Below, piece after piece: positions 33,977-42,769 of a stretch of 64,000 nucleotides of DNA. Positions within the stretch are counted from its first letter, which is position 1. The number at the start of each line of letters is the position of its first letter. Under the pieces are notes generated by a model. The model was given only the letters and a program-made list of their open reading frames with translations. It did not search any database and was not told where the DNA came from. The DNA comes from LMUY01 sp965276785 (GTDB lineage Bacteria; Pseudomonadota; Alphaproteobacteria; Acetobacterales; Acetobacteraceae). A program made the translations under genes and the position numbers. Location: assembly GCA_965276785.1 (NCBI GenBank), contig OZ255629.1:4030001-4094000 (forward strand), given 5' to 3'.

Positions 33977-35197
33977 TCAGGCGGCGATGGCGAGGGCTCC
34001 GTCGATGTAGTCGCGCGCGGTCTGGCAGTACCAGTCGGTGAACCGCATCACCAGCGACTCGGCATTGGGCGAGTACGGCCCCGGGGTGTAGCCGGCGGAG
34101 AGCACGCCGCGCTGGTTGTTCTCGGCCAAGTCGCGGTCCTGCAGGTTGGTGCGGTCCCATAGTTCGGTCAGGTGCGGCACGGTGTAGTCGCGGCCTTCCA
34201 CCGCATCCTGGCTCACCAGCCACTTGGCCGTGACCACCGTCTCCTCGGGGCCGGTCGGCATGGCGCTGAACATGAACACGTAGTCGCCCAGCGCGTGGGC
34301 AAAGCTGTGCGGCTCCAACGCCCACCGCAGTGACCCGACATCGCCGTTGCCGACATGGCCGATGGTGCGCGCCACGCACGGCTCCCCGTCCATGGTCATC
34401 GAGCGGGTGCCTTCGTTGAGCGGAAAGCGCCCGGCCTCCCACCAGCTGCCTCGCTCGGGACCAGACGGAAGGCCCTGCTCAGCCATGCGGGCGGAAAAGG
34501 TCTGGTTGACGTGTTTCTGCTCGTCCTCGCTCAGCTGGCGGCGGCCGATCGGGAAGGTGACGGAGAGTTCGGGGTGGTTGGAGGCGCAATGGTAGCACTC
34601 GCGCGCATTCTCCATCACCAGCTTCCAATTGGCGCGCTCCACCAGCGTCGCCTGGTGCGCGACCTTGGCCAGGTGGAGCTGATGCGGGGCCAGCATGGGC
34701 TCGAACGCGTGGTGGAAGGCGTCGAAGGCGGGGGGAGTGGACGACAGGCACACATACATGGTGCCGGCGATGGTGCGCAGCGCCACTGGGCGTAGGCCGT
34801 GCTGCGCCGAGTCGAACTCGTCTGCCATGCGGGTGGCATTCACCAGCTTGCCTTCCAGGTCGTAGGCCCATTGGTGATAGGGGCAGACCAGGCGCGGACG
34901 TTTGGCCGCCCCGTCGGCGCAGATTTGCGCGCCGCGATGGCGGCAGGAGTTGTGGAACGCCCTGAGCGCCCCGTCGCGCCCGCGCACGATCACCACTGGG
35001 GAGCGGCCGACGGTGAAGGCGAGCGTGCAACCCGGCGCCGGCAGTTCGACCTCGAAACCGGCCATGATCCAGGATTGGGCGTAGATCGCCTGCATGTCGA
35101 AGGCGAAGATGTCCGGGTCGCCATAGAACGGCTGCGGTAGGGTATGTCCGGGCCGGCGCTGGTCGAGCAGGGAGCGGATACGCGCGAGGTCGAGCAT
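33977..35197 (-). CDS. Rieske non-heme iron oxygenase, betaine-demethylase-like (GbcA type)
   Basis: 406 residues from ATG 35197 (AAGGA upstream). Rieske [2Fe-2S] ligands are C85, H87 (CRHRG) and C105, H108 (CPYHQW). The catalytic domain has ENARECYHCASNHPE, with His ligands of the mononuclear iron. The sequence around FAFDMQAIYAQSWIMAGFEVELPAPG resembles glycine-betaine, carnitine and stachydrine oxygenases more than ring-hydroxylating dioxygenases. It would hydroxylate an N-methyl group, releasing formaldehyde. No ferredoxin reductase partner is encoded nearby. It is 51 nt upstream of the binding-protein gene on the same strand. Confidence 0.83.
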   Translation of the reverse strand: MLDLARIRSLLDQRRPGHTLPQPFYGDPDIFAFDMQAIYAQSWIMAGFEVELPAPGCTLAFTVGRSPVVIVRGRDGALRAFHNSCRHRGAQICADGAAKRPRLVCPYHQWAYDLEGKLVNATRMADEFDSAQHGLRPVALRTIAGTMYVCLSSTPPAFDAFHHAFEPMLAPHQLHLAKVAHQATLVERANWKLVMENARECYHCASNHPELSVTFPIGRRQLSEDEQKHVNQTFSARMAEQGLPSGPERGSWWEAGRFPLNEGTRSMTMDGEPCVARTIGHVGNGDVGSLRWALEPHSFAHALGDYVFMFSAMPTGPEETVVTAKWLVSQDAVEGRDYTVPHLTELWDRTNLQDRDLAENNQRGVLSAGYTPGPYSPNAESLVMRFTDWYCQTARDYIDGALAIAA

Positions 35198-35325
35198 GGG
35201 AGTCCTTACCGGCTGCGGTTGGGCGCACGGTAGCATGAGATGGCCGGCCGGCCGCCAGCTTTCGCCCCGCCGGTTGCCGCGCTGCCGCATTTGGGAGAGG
35301 CTTGCGGGCAGCAGGGAGCGATCGC

Positions 35326-36459
35326 ATGACCAAGGTCCTCATCGTCGGCGGCGGCATCGCCGGGTTGTCCACCGCTTGGGCGCTGGCCCGGCGCGGTGTG
35401 AGCGTCGAGCTGTTCGAGCAGGGCCCGCTGCCCAACCCGCGCGCTTCCTCCTACGACGAGCACCGCATCACCCGGCACGCCTATGGCCGCATGGAGGGCT
35501 ACGCGCACCTGATGCCGGAGGCGTTCCGCACCTGGGACCGGCTGTGGCAGGCGATCGGCACCTCGCACTACGAGCCCTGCGGCGCGGTGTATTTCCTGCG
35601 CGAGGACGAAGGCTGGTTTGACGCCGTCTCCCGCTCGCTGGACGCGATGGGCATCGGCTACCGCGAGGTGCCGCTGGGCCAGGTCGAGCGCCGCTTCCCG
35701 ATGGTGCGGCCGGAGGGGCTGGTGCGGGTGGTCAGCACTGACGGCGCCGGCATGCTGTTCCCGGTGCGCATTCTGACCGACCTGGTGGTGCTGCTCGGGC
35801 GCCTTGGCGTGACGTTGCGGGCCGGGACGCATGTGGACGAGGTGGATGTGGCGCGTGGCCGGGTGGTCACCTGCGGCCGCGTGCACGAGGGGGATGTGGT
35901 GGTGGTTGCCGCGGGAGCCTGGGCCGACCGGCTGGCGCCCGAGCTGCGCGGCGTTGCCGTGCCGTCGCGCCAGGCGGTGCTGTATCTGTCGCCACCGGCC
36001 GACCTGGCGCAGGCCTGGGCGGAGGCGCCGGTGATGCTGGAGGCGGGACCGAATGGCGGGCTCTACACCCTGCCCCCGCGCCGCGGCACTCGGCTGAAAG
36101 TGGGCGACCATGTGTTTTCCCGGGCGGGCGACCCGGATGGCGACCGCATCGCTGGGCCCGCCGACCTGCACCGGCTGTGGCCCGCGCTCCGCGACAGCTA
36201 CCGCGACATCGACCGCTACAGCGTGTTGGAACCGAAAGCCTGCTTTTACACCGTGACGGAGCGAGAGGAGTTTCTGGTACGGCCCTCGGGCGCGGCGGGA
36301 TGGGTGATCAGCGCGTGCTCCGGGCACGGCTTCAAGCTTGGCTCGCTGATGGGCGAGTTGGTGGCGCGGGGCATTACCGGCGAGATGCCGGCCGAGCAGG
36401 TGACGGCGCTGGCCGCCGGGCAAATCACTCAGCCGCCGTGGCGGCAACAGGCGGCGTAG
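35326..36459 (+). CDS. Monomeric sarcosine oxidase/N-methyltryptophan oxidase-like (SolA family)
   Basis: 377 residues with GGGAG before ATG 35326. VLIVGGGIAGLSTAWALARRG is the FAD fold, and SSYDEHRITRHAYG follows as in MSOX/MTOX. Near residue 305, PKACFYTVTE carries the Cys that covalently binds FAD in this family. GLYTLPP and CSGHGFKLGS near the C-terminus also fit. These enzymes oxidatively demethylate secondary N-methyl amino acids to formaldehyde, peroxide and the amino acid. Divergent from the Rieske oxygenase gene, it could carry out the second demethylation after the betaine step. Confidence 0.85.
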   Translation: MTKVLIVGGGIAGLSTAWALARRGVSVELFEQGPLPNPRASSYDEHRITRHAYGRMEGYAHLMPEAFRTWDRLWQAIGTSHYEPCGAVYFLREDEGWFDAVSRSLDAMGIGYREVPLGQVERRFPMVRPEGLVRVVSTDGAGMLFPVRILTDLVVLLGRLGVTLRAGTHVDEVDVARGRVVTCGRVHEGDVVVVAAGAWADRLAPELRGVAVPSRQAVLYLSPPADLAQAWAEAPVMLEAGPNGGLYTLPPRRGTRLKVGDHVFSRAGDPDGDRIAGPADLHRLWPALRDSYRDIDRYSVLEPKACFYTVTEREEFLVRPSGAAGWVISACSGHGFKLGSLMGELVARGITGEMPAEQVTALAAGQITQPPWRQQAA

Positions 36460-36461
36460 CG

Positions 36462-37226
36462 TTACAGCAGCACGGGATAGCCGCATTCTACTGCTTCCCG
36501 CTCGTAATCCGCCAAAATCTCGTAGGCGGTTGCGTCGGGTAGCTCGACACCGACCAGCCCCAGCGCCGGCTCGGTCTGCCCGGCCAGGTTGGCCACCAGC
36601 GCCGCGGAGGTCGCCTGGGGGGTTGCCACGGAGGTGACGAAGGGCAGGCAGGGGCTCGGCTCGGTCCAGTCCAGCACGCGCAGCCCGGCGGTCCGGTCTA
36701 GTCGGTGGCGCTGGGCCAAGCCCCAGGTGACGCAATCGACGCAGCACAGGTCGACGGTGCCACTTTGGAGGCATCCGAGGCTCGTCATGTGCGAGTCGGT
36801 TCCGACGATGCGCTTGAAGAACTTCCTGCCGCCACCCAGCCGCGCCAGTGAGAGCCGCGGCAGGTTCATCCCGGTGTTCGAATGGGTGCTGTTGCAGCCG
36901 AACACCCGCCCACGCATCGCCGCCAGCGTTTGCGCCCCCTCGTCCGCACGGACGATAAAGGCGGCCCGATGGGTGATGCCGTCGCAGCCTTCGAAGTCGT
37001 AGCGCGGAATACCCAGCATCACGGCTTGACCGTGAAGGTGGCGGAACAGCGGGAAGCCGCAGACCTGCGTGAATACCACGTCCGCCGCGACGCTTTCAGG
37101 GATCGAGCGGGTATCGGCCAGTGTCTCCGGCATACCCGGCACGCCGTCGCGGATTCGGTCCCACAGCGCCTGGTTGGCGGCTTCTAGGCCGGGAAACGCA
37201 TACATCTGCAGGCTAGCTCGGCTCAT
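36462..37226 (-). CDS. PhnD-like phosphate/phosphonate-binding-protein homologue without signal peptide
   Basis: 254 residues from Met 37226, no hydrophobic leader. The fold is suggested by SVAADVVFTQVCGFPLF, MRGRVFGCNSTHSNTGMN and VGTDSHMTSLGCLQSGTVDLCCVDCVTW, the ligand-loop pattern of PhnD-type type 2 periplasmic proteins. It contains many cysteines (including LCCVDC), odd for an exported binder. Cytoplasmic PhnD-like proteins occur beside amino-acid and sulfonate catabolic genes and could be sensors or enzymes. It is convergent with the SolA-like gene and divergent from the cyclodeaminase gene. Function unknown. Confidence 0.68.
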   Translation of the reverse strand: MSRASLQMYAFPGLEAANQALWDRIRDGVPGMPETLADTRSIPESVAADVVFTQVCGFPLFRHLHGQAVMLGIPRYDFEGCDGITHRAAFIVRADEGAQTLAAMRGRVFGCNSTHSNTGMNLPRLSLARLGGGRKFFKRIVGTDSHMTSLGCLQSGTVDLCCVDCVTWGLAQRHRLDRTAGLRVLDWTEPSPCLPFVTSVATPQATSAALVANLAGQTEPALGLVGVELPDATAYEILADYEREAVECGYPVLL

Positions 37227-37302
37227 CCGGTGGGTGGCTCCATGTGGCTTGCCGTCTACTCCGGTGCCCGGCATTCTGGCTAGCCAGCAGAGCCGAGCCG
37301 CC

Positions 37303-38319
37303 ATGTCCACCACGTCCATGCCGCCGGTCTATATCGATTTCCTCAACCGGTTCGATGTCGAGGAGCTGCACCTCACCGATGCGGAGATCATCGGTGCCAT
37401 CGAGACCCAGCTCCGGCTGCAGGGCGAAGGCCACACCGTCATCCAGCCCCGCGTGTTCCTCGAACCCGGCGCGGCACGGGGGCACTTCAACGTGCTGCGC
37501 GGCGCCATCGGGGCGGACGTCAACCGCGCCGGGGTGAAGGTGGTGGGCGACTTCGTCGACAACTACCAGCTCGGCTATCCCAGCGAACTCGCCACCCTGC
37601 TCCTGCTCGACCCGGCGATGGGCGCTCCGCGGGCCATCATCGAGGCCTCCGGCATCACCGACATGCGCACGGGGGCGGTCACCGCCGTCGGCGCCAAATA
37701 CCTCGCCCGCCGCGGCAGCAAGGTGCTGGGCCATATCGGGGCGCGCGGCTCCGCCTACTGGAACGTGCGCCTGCTCGACAGCCTGTTCCAGTTCGACGAA
37801 ATCCGTGTGCATTCCCGCCGCCCCAAGAGCCGCGACGCCTTTGCCGAGCGCCTGTCGCGCGAGCTGGGCAAGACCGTGGTCGCGACGGAGGATTGGCAGT
37901 CGGCGCTGGACGGTGCGGACATCGTGGTGGAAGCCTCCCGCCTGGTGGCCCCCGAGCCGCTGCTGAAAACCAGCTGGATCAAGCCGGGCGCGCTGGTGAT
38001 GCCGTATGGCACGCAAAGCGCGGTGGAAGCCGACTTGACCGACATCATGGCCAAGCTGGTGGTGGACGATTGGGGCCAGGCCGCCCATAGCAAGTGGGGC
38101 GCGCTGCGCTCCCATGTGGACAGTGGCAAGCTGAGCCCGGCCACGCTGCATGCCGAGTTGGGCCAGATCGTCGCCGGGCTCAAGCCGGGGCGCGAGAGCG
38201 AGGACGAGCGCATCCTGTTCTGGCATCGCGGCCTGTCACTGTCGGACATCGCGCTGGGCCATGCCATGCTGGAAAAGGCCAAGCGCCTCGGCATCGGGCA
38301 ACGGCTGCGGTTCTGCTGA
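37303..38319 (+). CDS. Ornithine cyclodeaminase/mu-crystallin family protein
   Basis: 338 residues from ATG 37303. The family pattern is clear: LTDAEIIGAIETQLRLQGEG, GVKVVGDFVDNYQLGYPSE, GITDMRTGAVTAVGAKYLARRGSKVLGHIGARG (NAD-binding) and IVVEASR. Ornithine cyclodeaminase turns ornithine into proline with bound NAD+; other members reduce cyclic imines or make N-substituted amino acids. In Ti-plasmid opine loci ocd follows opine oxidase genes, and the same partners are found here. The usual VKWVN-type motif is replaced by KVVGDFVDN, so a different substrate is possible. Confidence 0.8.
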   Translation: MSTTSMPPVYIDFLNRFDVEELHLTDAEIIGAIETQLRLQGEGHTVIQPRVFLEPGAARGHFNVLRGAIGADVNRAGVKVVGDFVDNYQLGYPSELATLLLLDPAMGAPRAIIEASGITDMRTGAVTAVGAKYLARRGSKVLGHIGARGSAYWNVRLLDSLFQFDEIRVHSRRPKSRDAFAERLSRELGKTVVATEDWQSALDGADIVVEASRLVAPEPLLKTSWIKPGALVMPYGTQSAVEADLTDIMAKLVVDDWGQAAHSKWGALRSHVDSGKLSPATLHAELGQIVAGLKPGRESEDERILFWHRGLSLSDIALGHAMLEKAKRLGIGQRLRFC

Positions 38320-38363
38320 GTAGTGGCCGCCGTCAGGCTTTGCCCAACAAGGTCGACCGAGGA

Positions 38364-38897
38364 TCAGGACCGCGACGGGCAGGTCGTCAGCGTGCGCGAG
38401 TTTGCCATGCTTTGCACCAGGTTCGCGCCGACGGTGCTGCCCGGACCACTGAACACCAGTCCCGATCGCACCAGGCCGCGCCCTTGCCAGACCAAGCGTC
38501 CGGACCGTGCGTCAACCAGGCGCAACTGGTAGGTCGTCGCATCGTGGTAGTTGTAATCGACCGAGGACGCAGGCGCGATTACCAGCAGCGCGTCCGACTT
38601 GGTCCGTGCCACCAGCGCTCCGGCGATGGATGCATCGTCACCGCCGTTGTCCAGCGATAATGGATCAATGTCGTGCACCACGACTGTGAGCTGGCACGCC
38701 CGCAAGGCGTCGACAATGCCATTCCGAAAGCTGGCGCGAGCACCTTGCGAAATCGTGGTGCCGAGGTTCTCATAAACCAAGATACTGCCGATCCGAGAGT
38801 CGGGTATGTTGACCGCGTCGCCACTGAACGGCTGACCGCATCCGGAGACGAGCGTCAGAATGGCGCTGGCCAGACAACGCGAGGTTCGCTGCCTCAT
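38364..38897 (-). CDS. Putative lipoprotein, paralogue of the next gene
   Basis: 177 residues from ATG 38897 (AGGAG 5 nt upstream). The signal ends in LTLVSGC, a lipobox with the acylated Cys at residue 20. The mature region has IGSILVYENLGTTISQGARASF and ALLVIAPASSVDYNY followed by strands QLRLVDARSGRLVWQGRG. The C-terminus LVQSMANSRTLTTCPS resembles the end of the neighbouring lipoprotein. The outer membrane or periplasmic face is the likely location; the function is unknown. It is 31 nt downstream of its paralogue, so both are probably co-transcribed. Confidence 0.72.
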   Translation of the reverse strand: MRQRTSRCLASAILTLVSGCGQPFSGDAVNIPDSRIGSILVYENLGTTISQGARASFRNGIVDALRACQLTVVVHDIDPLSLDNGGDDASIAGALVARTKSDALLVIAPASSVDYNYHDATTYQLRLVDARSGRLVWQGRGLVRSGLVFSGPGSTVGANLVQSMANSRTLTTCPSRS

Positions 38898-38928
38898 GTG
38901 CACTCCTGGGTTTGCAGCACGGTACGGC

Positions 38929-39489
38929 TCAGGACGTCGCGACCGTCGTAGGGCAGGAGCGAATGGTGCGGTCCTTCGCCAATTGCCGCACAAGCGCCTC
39001 GGCCGCGCCGCGACCTCGGTTGCCCACCGTGCCAAACGGTGATGTGACGAACAGCTCGAACTGGCCTCGAAATACGGCGCGGCCTGACGGTTGCTCGGTC
39101 ACCAGCGCCTCATAACGAACCGAAGTTAGATGCGTTGATCCATACTGCGAAGTACTGAAAGTTCCGACCGGTCGCAACCGTATGACAGCATCGTAACGGC
39201 CAACGAGATCGCCGCCCTTGAGCCGGCCCATGATGTCGTTTGCGGCTGGCCGAGTGACGTCGCTCAAGTCGACCGCGATACCGCACGCGCCGAGTTGTTG
39301 CTTGAGGCCGAACTCCATCGCACGTCGCTCAGGGTCGATCTCAGCATAGTCTGGAGAACCAACAACGAGCATCCGCTTCGGCATGCCGGCATAGTCCGAC
39401 ACAGCCTGCGACTCGACCGTGACAGCACACCCGGATACCGCGGCGAGCGCGGCCAGCAAGCTTGTTGCACGCCATAACCCGTGGCTCAT
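38929..39489 (-). CDS. Putative lipoprotein, function unknown
   Basis: 186 residues from ATG 39489 (GGAG upstream). LLAALAAVSGC provides a lipobox. The mature part contains KRMLVVGSPDYAEIDPERRAME, ACGIAVDLSD and DAVIRLRPVGTFSTSQYGS. Its end, LVRQLAKDRTIRSCP, matches the pattern LVxxxAxxRTxxxCP of the downstream lipoprotein. The pair looks like a duplicated envelope protein family, perhaps acting together. No enzyme motif is seen. Confidence 0.72.
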   Translation of the reverse strand: MSHGLWRATSLLAALAAVSGCAVTVESQAVSDYAGMPKRMLVVGSPDYAEIDPERRAMEFGLKQQLGACGIAVDLSDVTRPAANDIMGRLKGGDLVGRYDAVIRLRPVGTFSTSQYGSTHLTSVRYEALVTEQPSGRAVFRGQFELFVTSPFGTVGNRGRGAAEALVRQLAKDRTIRSCPTTVATS

Positions 39490-39642
39490 CCAAAGCTCCT
39501 GCAAATTCCTGCTCGGCCATAGGTAAACCCTAAGACTTGAACCACTGATCGAGGTGACGCCCCTGAACGGAGGCTGGATTTAAGCCGTCTTCTCAGGCAG
39601 ATACAACGATGGCGCACATCGGATGGCACCCCCTCGGTAAGG

Positions 39643-40176
39643 TCATAGCTCCACCGGTCGTCGCATGCCATACACCACGCAAAGCTCTTCGCACGCCCGC
39701 GCCGGCACGTAAATCAAACGCTCGCCGCGCGGCGCCATCCCGCACCTTCGCATCACGGCCAAGGAGGCGGCATTCTCTGGCTGCGCATGGGCCTCCATCT
39801 CCTCCACCGCCAACCACGCAAAGCCGGCCCTCACCGCGGCCGGTGCCGCCTCGCGCATGAAGCCGCGCCCGTGGAATTGCTCACCGAGCCAATAGCCGAG
39901 AATGGCCCGCCAAGGCGCGTCGTGCTCGCGGAATACGCCGATGTAGCCAATGGTCGCGCCGCCATCCCGCTCCACCACGGCCAGCGGCAATCCCCGGCCT
40001 GCTGCAGCCGCCTGTTGCGCCGCCTCGATTCGCGCGGTTGCCATCTCGACCGTGTATGGACTCGGCCACGACGCCAGCCAGCGGCTGACCTCGGGCGTGA
40101 GCATCCGGGACAGCGGCACCGCATCCGGCAGCGACAGGCAACGCAGGTGCAAGCGCTGCGTATCGATCGGCTCCAT
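39643..40176 (-). CDS. GNAT-family N-acetyltransferase (RimJ-like)
   Basis: 177 residues from ATG 40176; a GTG at 40182 is also possible. DTQRLHLRCLSLPDA, then ATIGYIGVFRE, then the acetyl-CoA loop LGYWLGEQFHGRGFMREA, and PENAASLAVMRRCGM at the C-terminus give the RimJ/RimL-type acetyltransferase pattern. It would acetylate an N-terminus or small amine. It lies downstream of the M20 amidohydrolase gene on the same strand but with a short tandem repeat in between, so co-transcription is uncertain. Confidence 0.85.
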   Translation of the reverse strand: MEPIDTQRLHLRCLSLPDAVPLSRMLTPEVSRWLASWPSPYTVEMATARIEAAQQAAAAGRGLPLAVVERDGGATIGYIGVFREHDAPWRAILGYWLGEQFHGRGFMREAAPAAVRAGFAWLAVEEMEAHAQPENAASLAVMRRCGMAPRGERLIYVPARACEELCVVYGMRRPVEL

Positions 40177-40177
40177 C

Positions 40178-40210
40178 GTCACCCTGGCGTCACCCTGGCG
40201 TCACCCCGGC
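40178..40210. repeat. 11-bp tandem repeat, three copies
   Basis: GTCACCCTGGC is repeated at 40178, 40189 and (as GTCACCCCGGC) 40200. The third copy covers the stop codon of the amidohydrolase gene and the first abuts the GNAT start, so copy number alters only the intergenic spacing. Confidence 0.7.
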
Positions 40211-41397
40211 AGATTGAGCTCCCGCTCCACCACCCGCATCCACCAGGCCACGCCGATTGGGATGATCGCGTCGTCGAAATCGTATTTTGGGGTATGCAGC
40301 CCGTGCACCACGCCGTCCGGCCCGGCGCCGGCACCGAGCATGATGAAGGCGCCGGGCTTGGCCTCCAGCATGGCGGCGAAATCCTCGCCGCCGGTAATCA
40401 GGCCGTGGTCGGTGTTCACCGCCTCGTCGCCCACCACGGCCCTTGCGGCCGCCGCGGCCAGCCTGGTCTGCTCGGGATGGTTCACCAGCGGCGTCGTGCC
40501 CCAGCGATTCTCGAACGTCGCGGTGGCGCCGTGCAGCGCTGCCAAGCCATGGGCGAGTTCGGCCATGCGCCGATCGATAATCTCCTGCGTCTGCCGGCTG
40601 AAGCAGCGCGCCGTGCCAGACATGGTGAGTTCGGACGGCATGACGTTTACCGCCTGTGCCGACCCGGCGGCGATGTGACCGACCGAGATCACCGCCGGGT
40701 CGGTGGGGGGCACGTTGCGGCCGATGATGGTTTGCAAGCCCAGCACGTAATGCGCCTGGACCACGCTCAGATCGGCCGCGAGATGCGGCGCCGCCCCGCC
40801 ATGCCCGCCATTGCCGTGAAACCGGGCCACCCAGCCAGAGGTGCCGGCGAGATAGGGCCCGGTGCGAATGCCGAATTGGCCCACCGGTAGCCCCGGCAGG
40901 TTGTGCATGCCATACACCGCATCCACCGCAAAGCGGTCGAACAGGCCGTCCGCCAGCATTTTTTTGGCGCCGCCGCGCCCTTCCTCGGCGGGCTGGAAGA
41001 TCAATTGTACCGTGCCGCTGAAGTCGCGGCTGGCGGCGAGCTGTTGCGCCGCGCCGAGCAGCATCGTGGTGTGCCCGTCATGCCCACAGGCATGCATCAC
41101 GCCGGGCGTCGTCGAGGCATGCGGCGCGCCGGTGGCTTCCGCAATCGCCAGCGCATCCATGTCCGCCCGCAGGCCGATCGATCGCTGTCCGGGGCGATTG
41201 CCATGGATGGTGCCGACCACGCCGGTGCCGCCAACTCCTTCCGTCACCTCCACGCCCCACTCCCGCAGCTTCGCGGCCACCAGCGCTGCGGTGCGGACCT
41301 CTTCCAGCCCCATTTCGGGATGGGCATGGATGTCGCGACGAATGGCCTGAAGCTCGGCTTGGTTCAATCTGATCCGGTCGATGAGGCTGTCGGGCAT
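40201..41397 (-). CDS. M20 amidohydrolase (hippurate hydrolase/N-acyl-amino-acid deacylase-like)
   Basis: 398 residues. HAHPEMGLEE at the N-terminus, ACGHDGHT with metal His/Asp, PAEEGRGGAKKML with the catalytic Glu, and ITGGEDFAAML near the C-terminus mark the HipO/amidase family of metallohydrolases. They release an amino acid from an N-acyl or related conjugate in the cytoplasm. It follows threonine dehydratase by 58 nt on the same strand, suggesting joint use of amino acids as carbon source. Confidence 0.88.
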   Translation of the reverse strand: MPDSLIDRIRLNQAELQAIRRDIHAHPEMGLEEVRTAALVAAKLREWGVEVTEGVGGTGVVGTIHGNRPGQRSIGLRADMDALAIAEATGAPHASTTPGVMHACGHDGHTTMLLGAAQQLAASRDFSGTVQLIFQPAEEGRGGAKKMLADGLFDRFAVDAVYGMHNLPGLPVGQFGIRTGPYLAGTSGWVARFHGNGGHGGAAPHLAADLSVVQAHYVLGLQTIIGRNVPPTDPAVISVGHIAAGSAQAVNVMPSELTMSGTARCFSRQTQEIIDRRMAELAHGLAALHGATATFENRWGTTPLVNHPEQTRLAAAAARAVVGDEAVNTDHGLITGGEDFAAMLEAKPGAFIMLGAGAGPDGVVHGLHTPKYDFDDAIIPIGVAWWMRVVERELNLPG

Positions 41398-41455
41398 GAG
41401 GGCTCTCGGCTGCTATGCTGGCAGCTTGACCCCGTCATCTCGGCTGCGCAACCGC

Positions 41456-42652
41456 CTAGGCGCGCCTGACGACATACTGCGCCTCCAGCGCGGCGGCGAT
41501 CTCGGCGGCGTGGATCGGGTCGCGCGCCTCCACCATCACCTCCAGTTCCGCCGTCTGCACCGACGGGGCGGCGAATAGCCGCTGATGCGTCACCTCGATC
41601 ACGTTGCCGCCGCAGCCGGCAATGCGGGTGGCGATGTCGGCCAACACGCCAGGCCGGTCCGGTATTTCCAACACCAGCCGCAGCAGCCGCCCATCCCGTA
41701 GCAAGCCGCGCAGCAGCACATTGGCGAGAATGCGGGCGTCGATGTTGCCGCCGCATACCACCGTGGCCACCCGGCGGCCGCGGAAGCGCTCGGGGAACTC
41801 CAGCAGCGCGGCCACACCCGTCGCACCCGCACCCTCGGCCACCAGCTTGGCGCCCTCCGCCAGCAGCGCGATGGCATCCTCCACCACCCGTTCCGGCACT
41901 GCGATCACGTCCGCCACATGGGCGCGGATTACCTGAAGCGGCGCCGCGCCGATGTCGCTCACGGCAATGCCCTCCGCAATGGTCGGGCCGCCGGCCTGCA
42001 CCGGCCGGCCGGCGAGGGTCTGGCCGAGCGAGGCGTATCCGGCGACTTCCACGCCGATCACCTCCAGCCCGGGCCGCAACTCGGCCGCCACGGCGGCGCA
42101 GCCCGCGATCATGCCGCCGCCGCCCACCGGCACCAGCAACACGTCCAGTTCGGCCGTGTCTTGCAGCAGTTCCAGCGCAAGCGTGCCTTGCCCGGCCATC
42201 ACCGCCGGGTCGTCATACGGATGGACGAAAACCAGCCCCCGCTCGGCCGAGAGATGGCGGGCATGCAGGGCTGCTTGCGCCAACGACTCGCCATGCAGCA
42301 CCACATGGGCCCCCCAGGCGGCGGTGCGTGCCACCTTGGTGGCCGGAGTGAAGGGCGGCATCACGATGGTCGCTGCGATCCCGGCGAGCGAGGCATGCCG
42401 CGCCACCGCCTGGGCGTGGTTACCGGCCGACATGGCGATCACCCCCGCCCGGCGCTCCTGGGGCGTCAGCAGGGCAAGCTTGTTGGCGGCGCCGCGCTCT
42501 TTAAAGGAGCCGATTGCCTGGAGGCTTTCCAGCTTCAGCGTCACATGGGCGCCGGTGGCGCGGCTGACAGCGTCGGAATAAAGCGAGGGGGTGCGAATGA
42601 CACGGCCGGCTATGCGGTCGGCGGCGGCTCTTACGTCGGTCAAGGTGATCAT
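41456..42652 (-). CDS. ilvA: Threonine dehydratase (threonine ammonia-lyase) with C-terminal ACT domain
   Basis: 398 residues. SFKERGAANKL carries the PLP-binding Lys, SAGNHAQAVA and PVGGGGMIAGCA complete the fold II PLP pattern, and TVVCGGNIDARILANVLLRG follows. Residues 320-398 form an ACT-like regulatory domain (RLVLEIPDRPGVLADIATRI). It converts L-threonine to 2-oxobutanoate plus ammonia. Length and single ACT domain resemble the TdcB/IlvA short class, so the symbol is by class rather than proven orthology. Confidence 0.88.
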   Translation of the reverse strand: MITLTDVRAAADRIAGRVIRTPSLYSDAVSRATGAHVTLKLESLQAIGSFKERGAANKLALLTPQERRAGVIAMSAGNHAQAVARHASLAGIAATIVMPPFTPATKVARTAAWGAHVVLHGESLAQAALHARHLSAERGLVFVHPYDDPAVMAGQGTLALELLQDTAELDVLLVPVGGGGMIAGCAAVAAELRPGLEVIGVEVAGYASLGQTLAGRPVQAGGPTIAEGIAVSDIGAAPLQVIRAHVADVIAVPERVVEDAIALLAEGAKLVAEGAGATGVAALLEFPERFRGRRVATVVCGGNIDARILANVLLRGLLRDGRLLRLVLEIPDRPGVLADIATRIAGCGGNVIEVTHQRLFAAPSVQTAELEVMVEARDPIHAAEIAAALEAQYVVRRA

Positions 42653-42769
42653 AGCAAGGGTTCTATCGGCTCATGGGCGCAACACTAAGACTTTCGCCAG
42701 TTCGGCTTGCAGTAAATGGTCTTTAGATATATCGAGACCTATCTCAACAGCCCAAAAGGGATCAGGACG

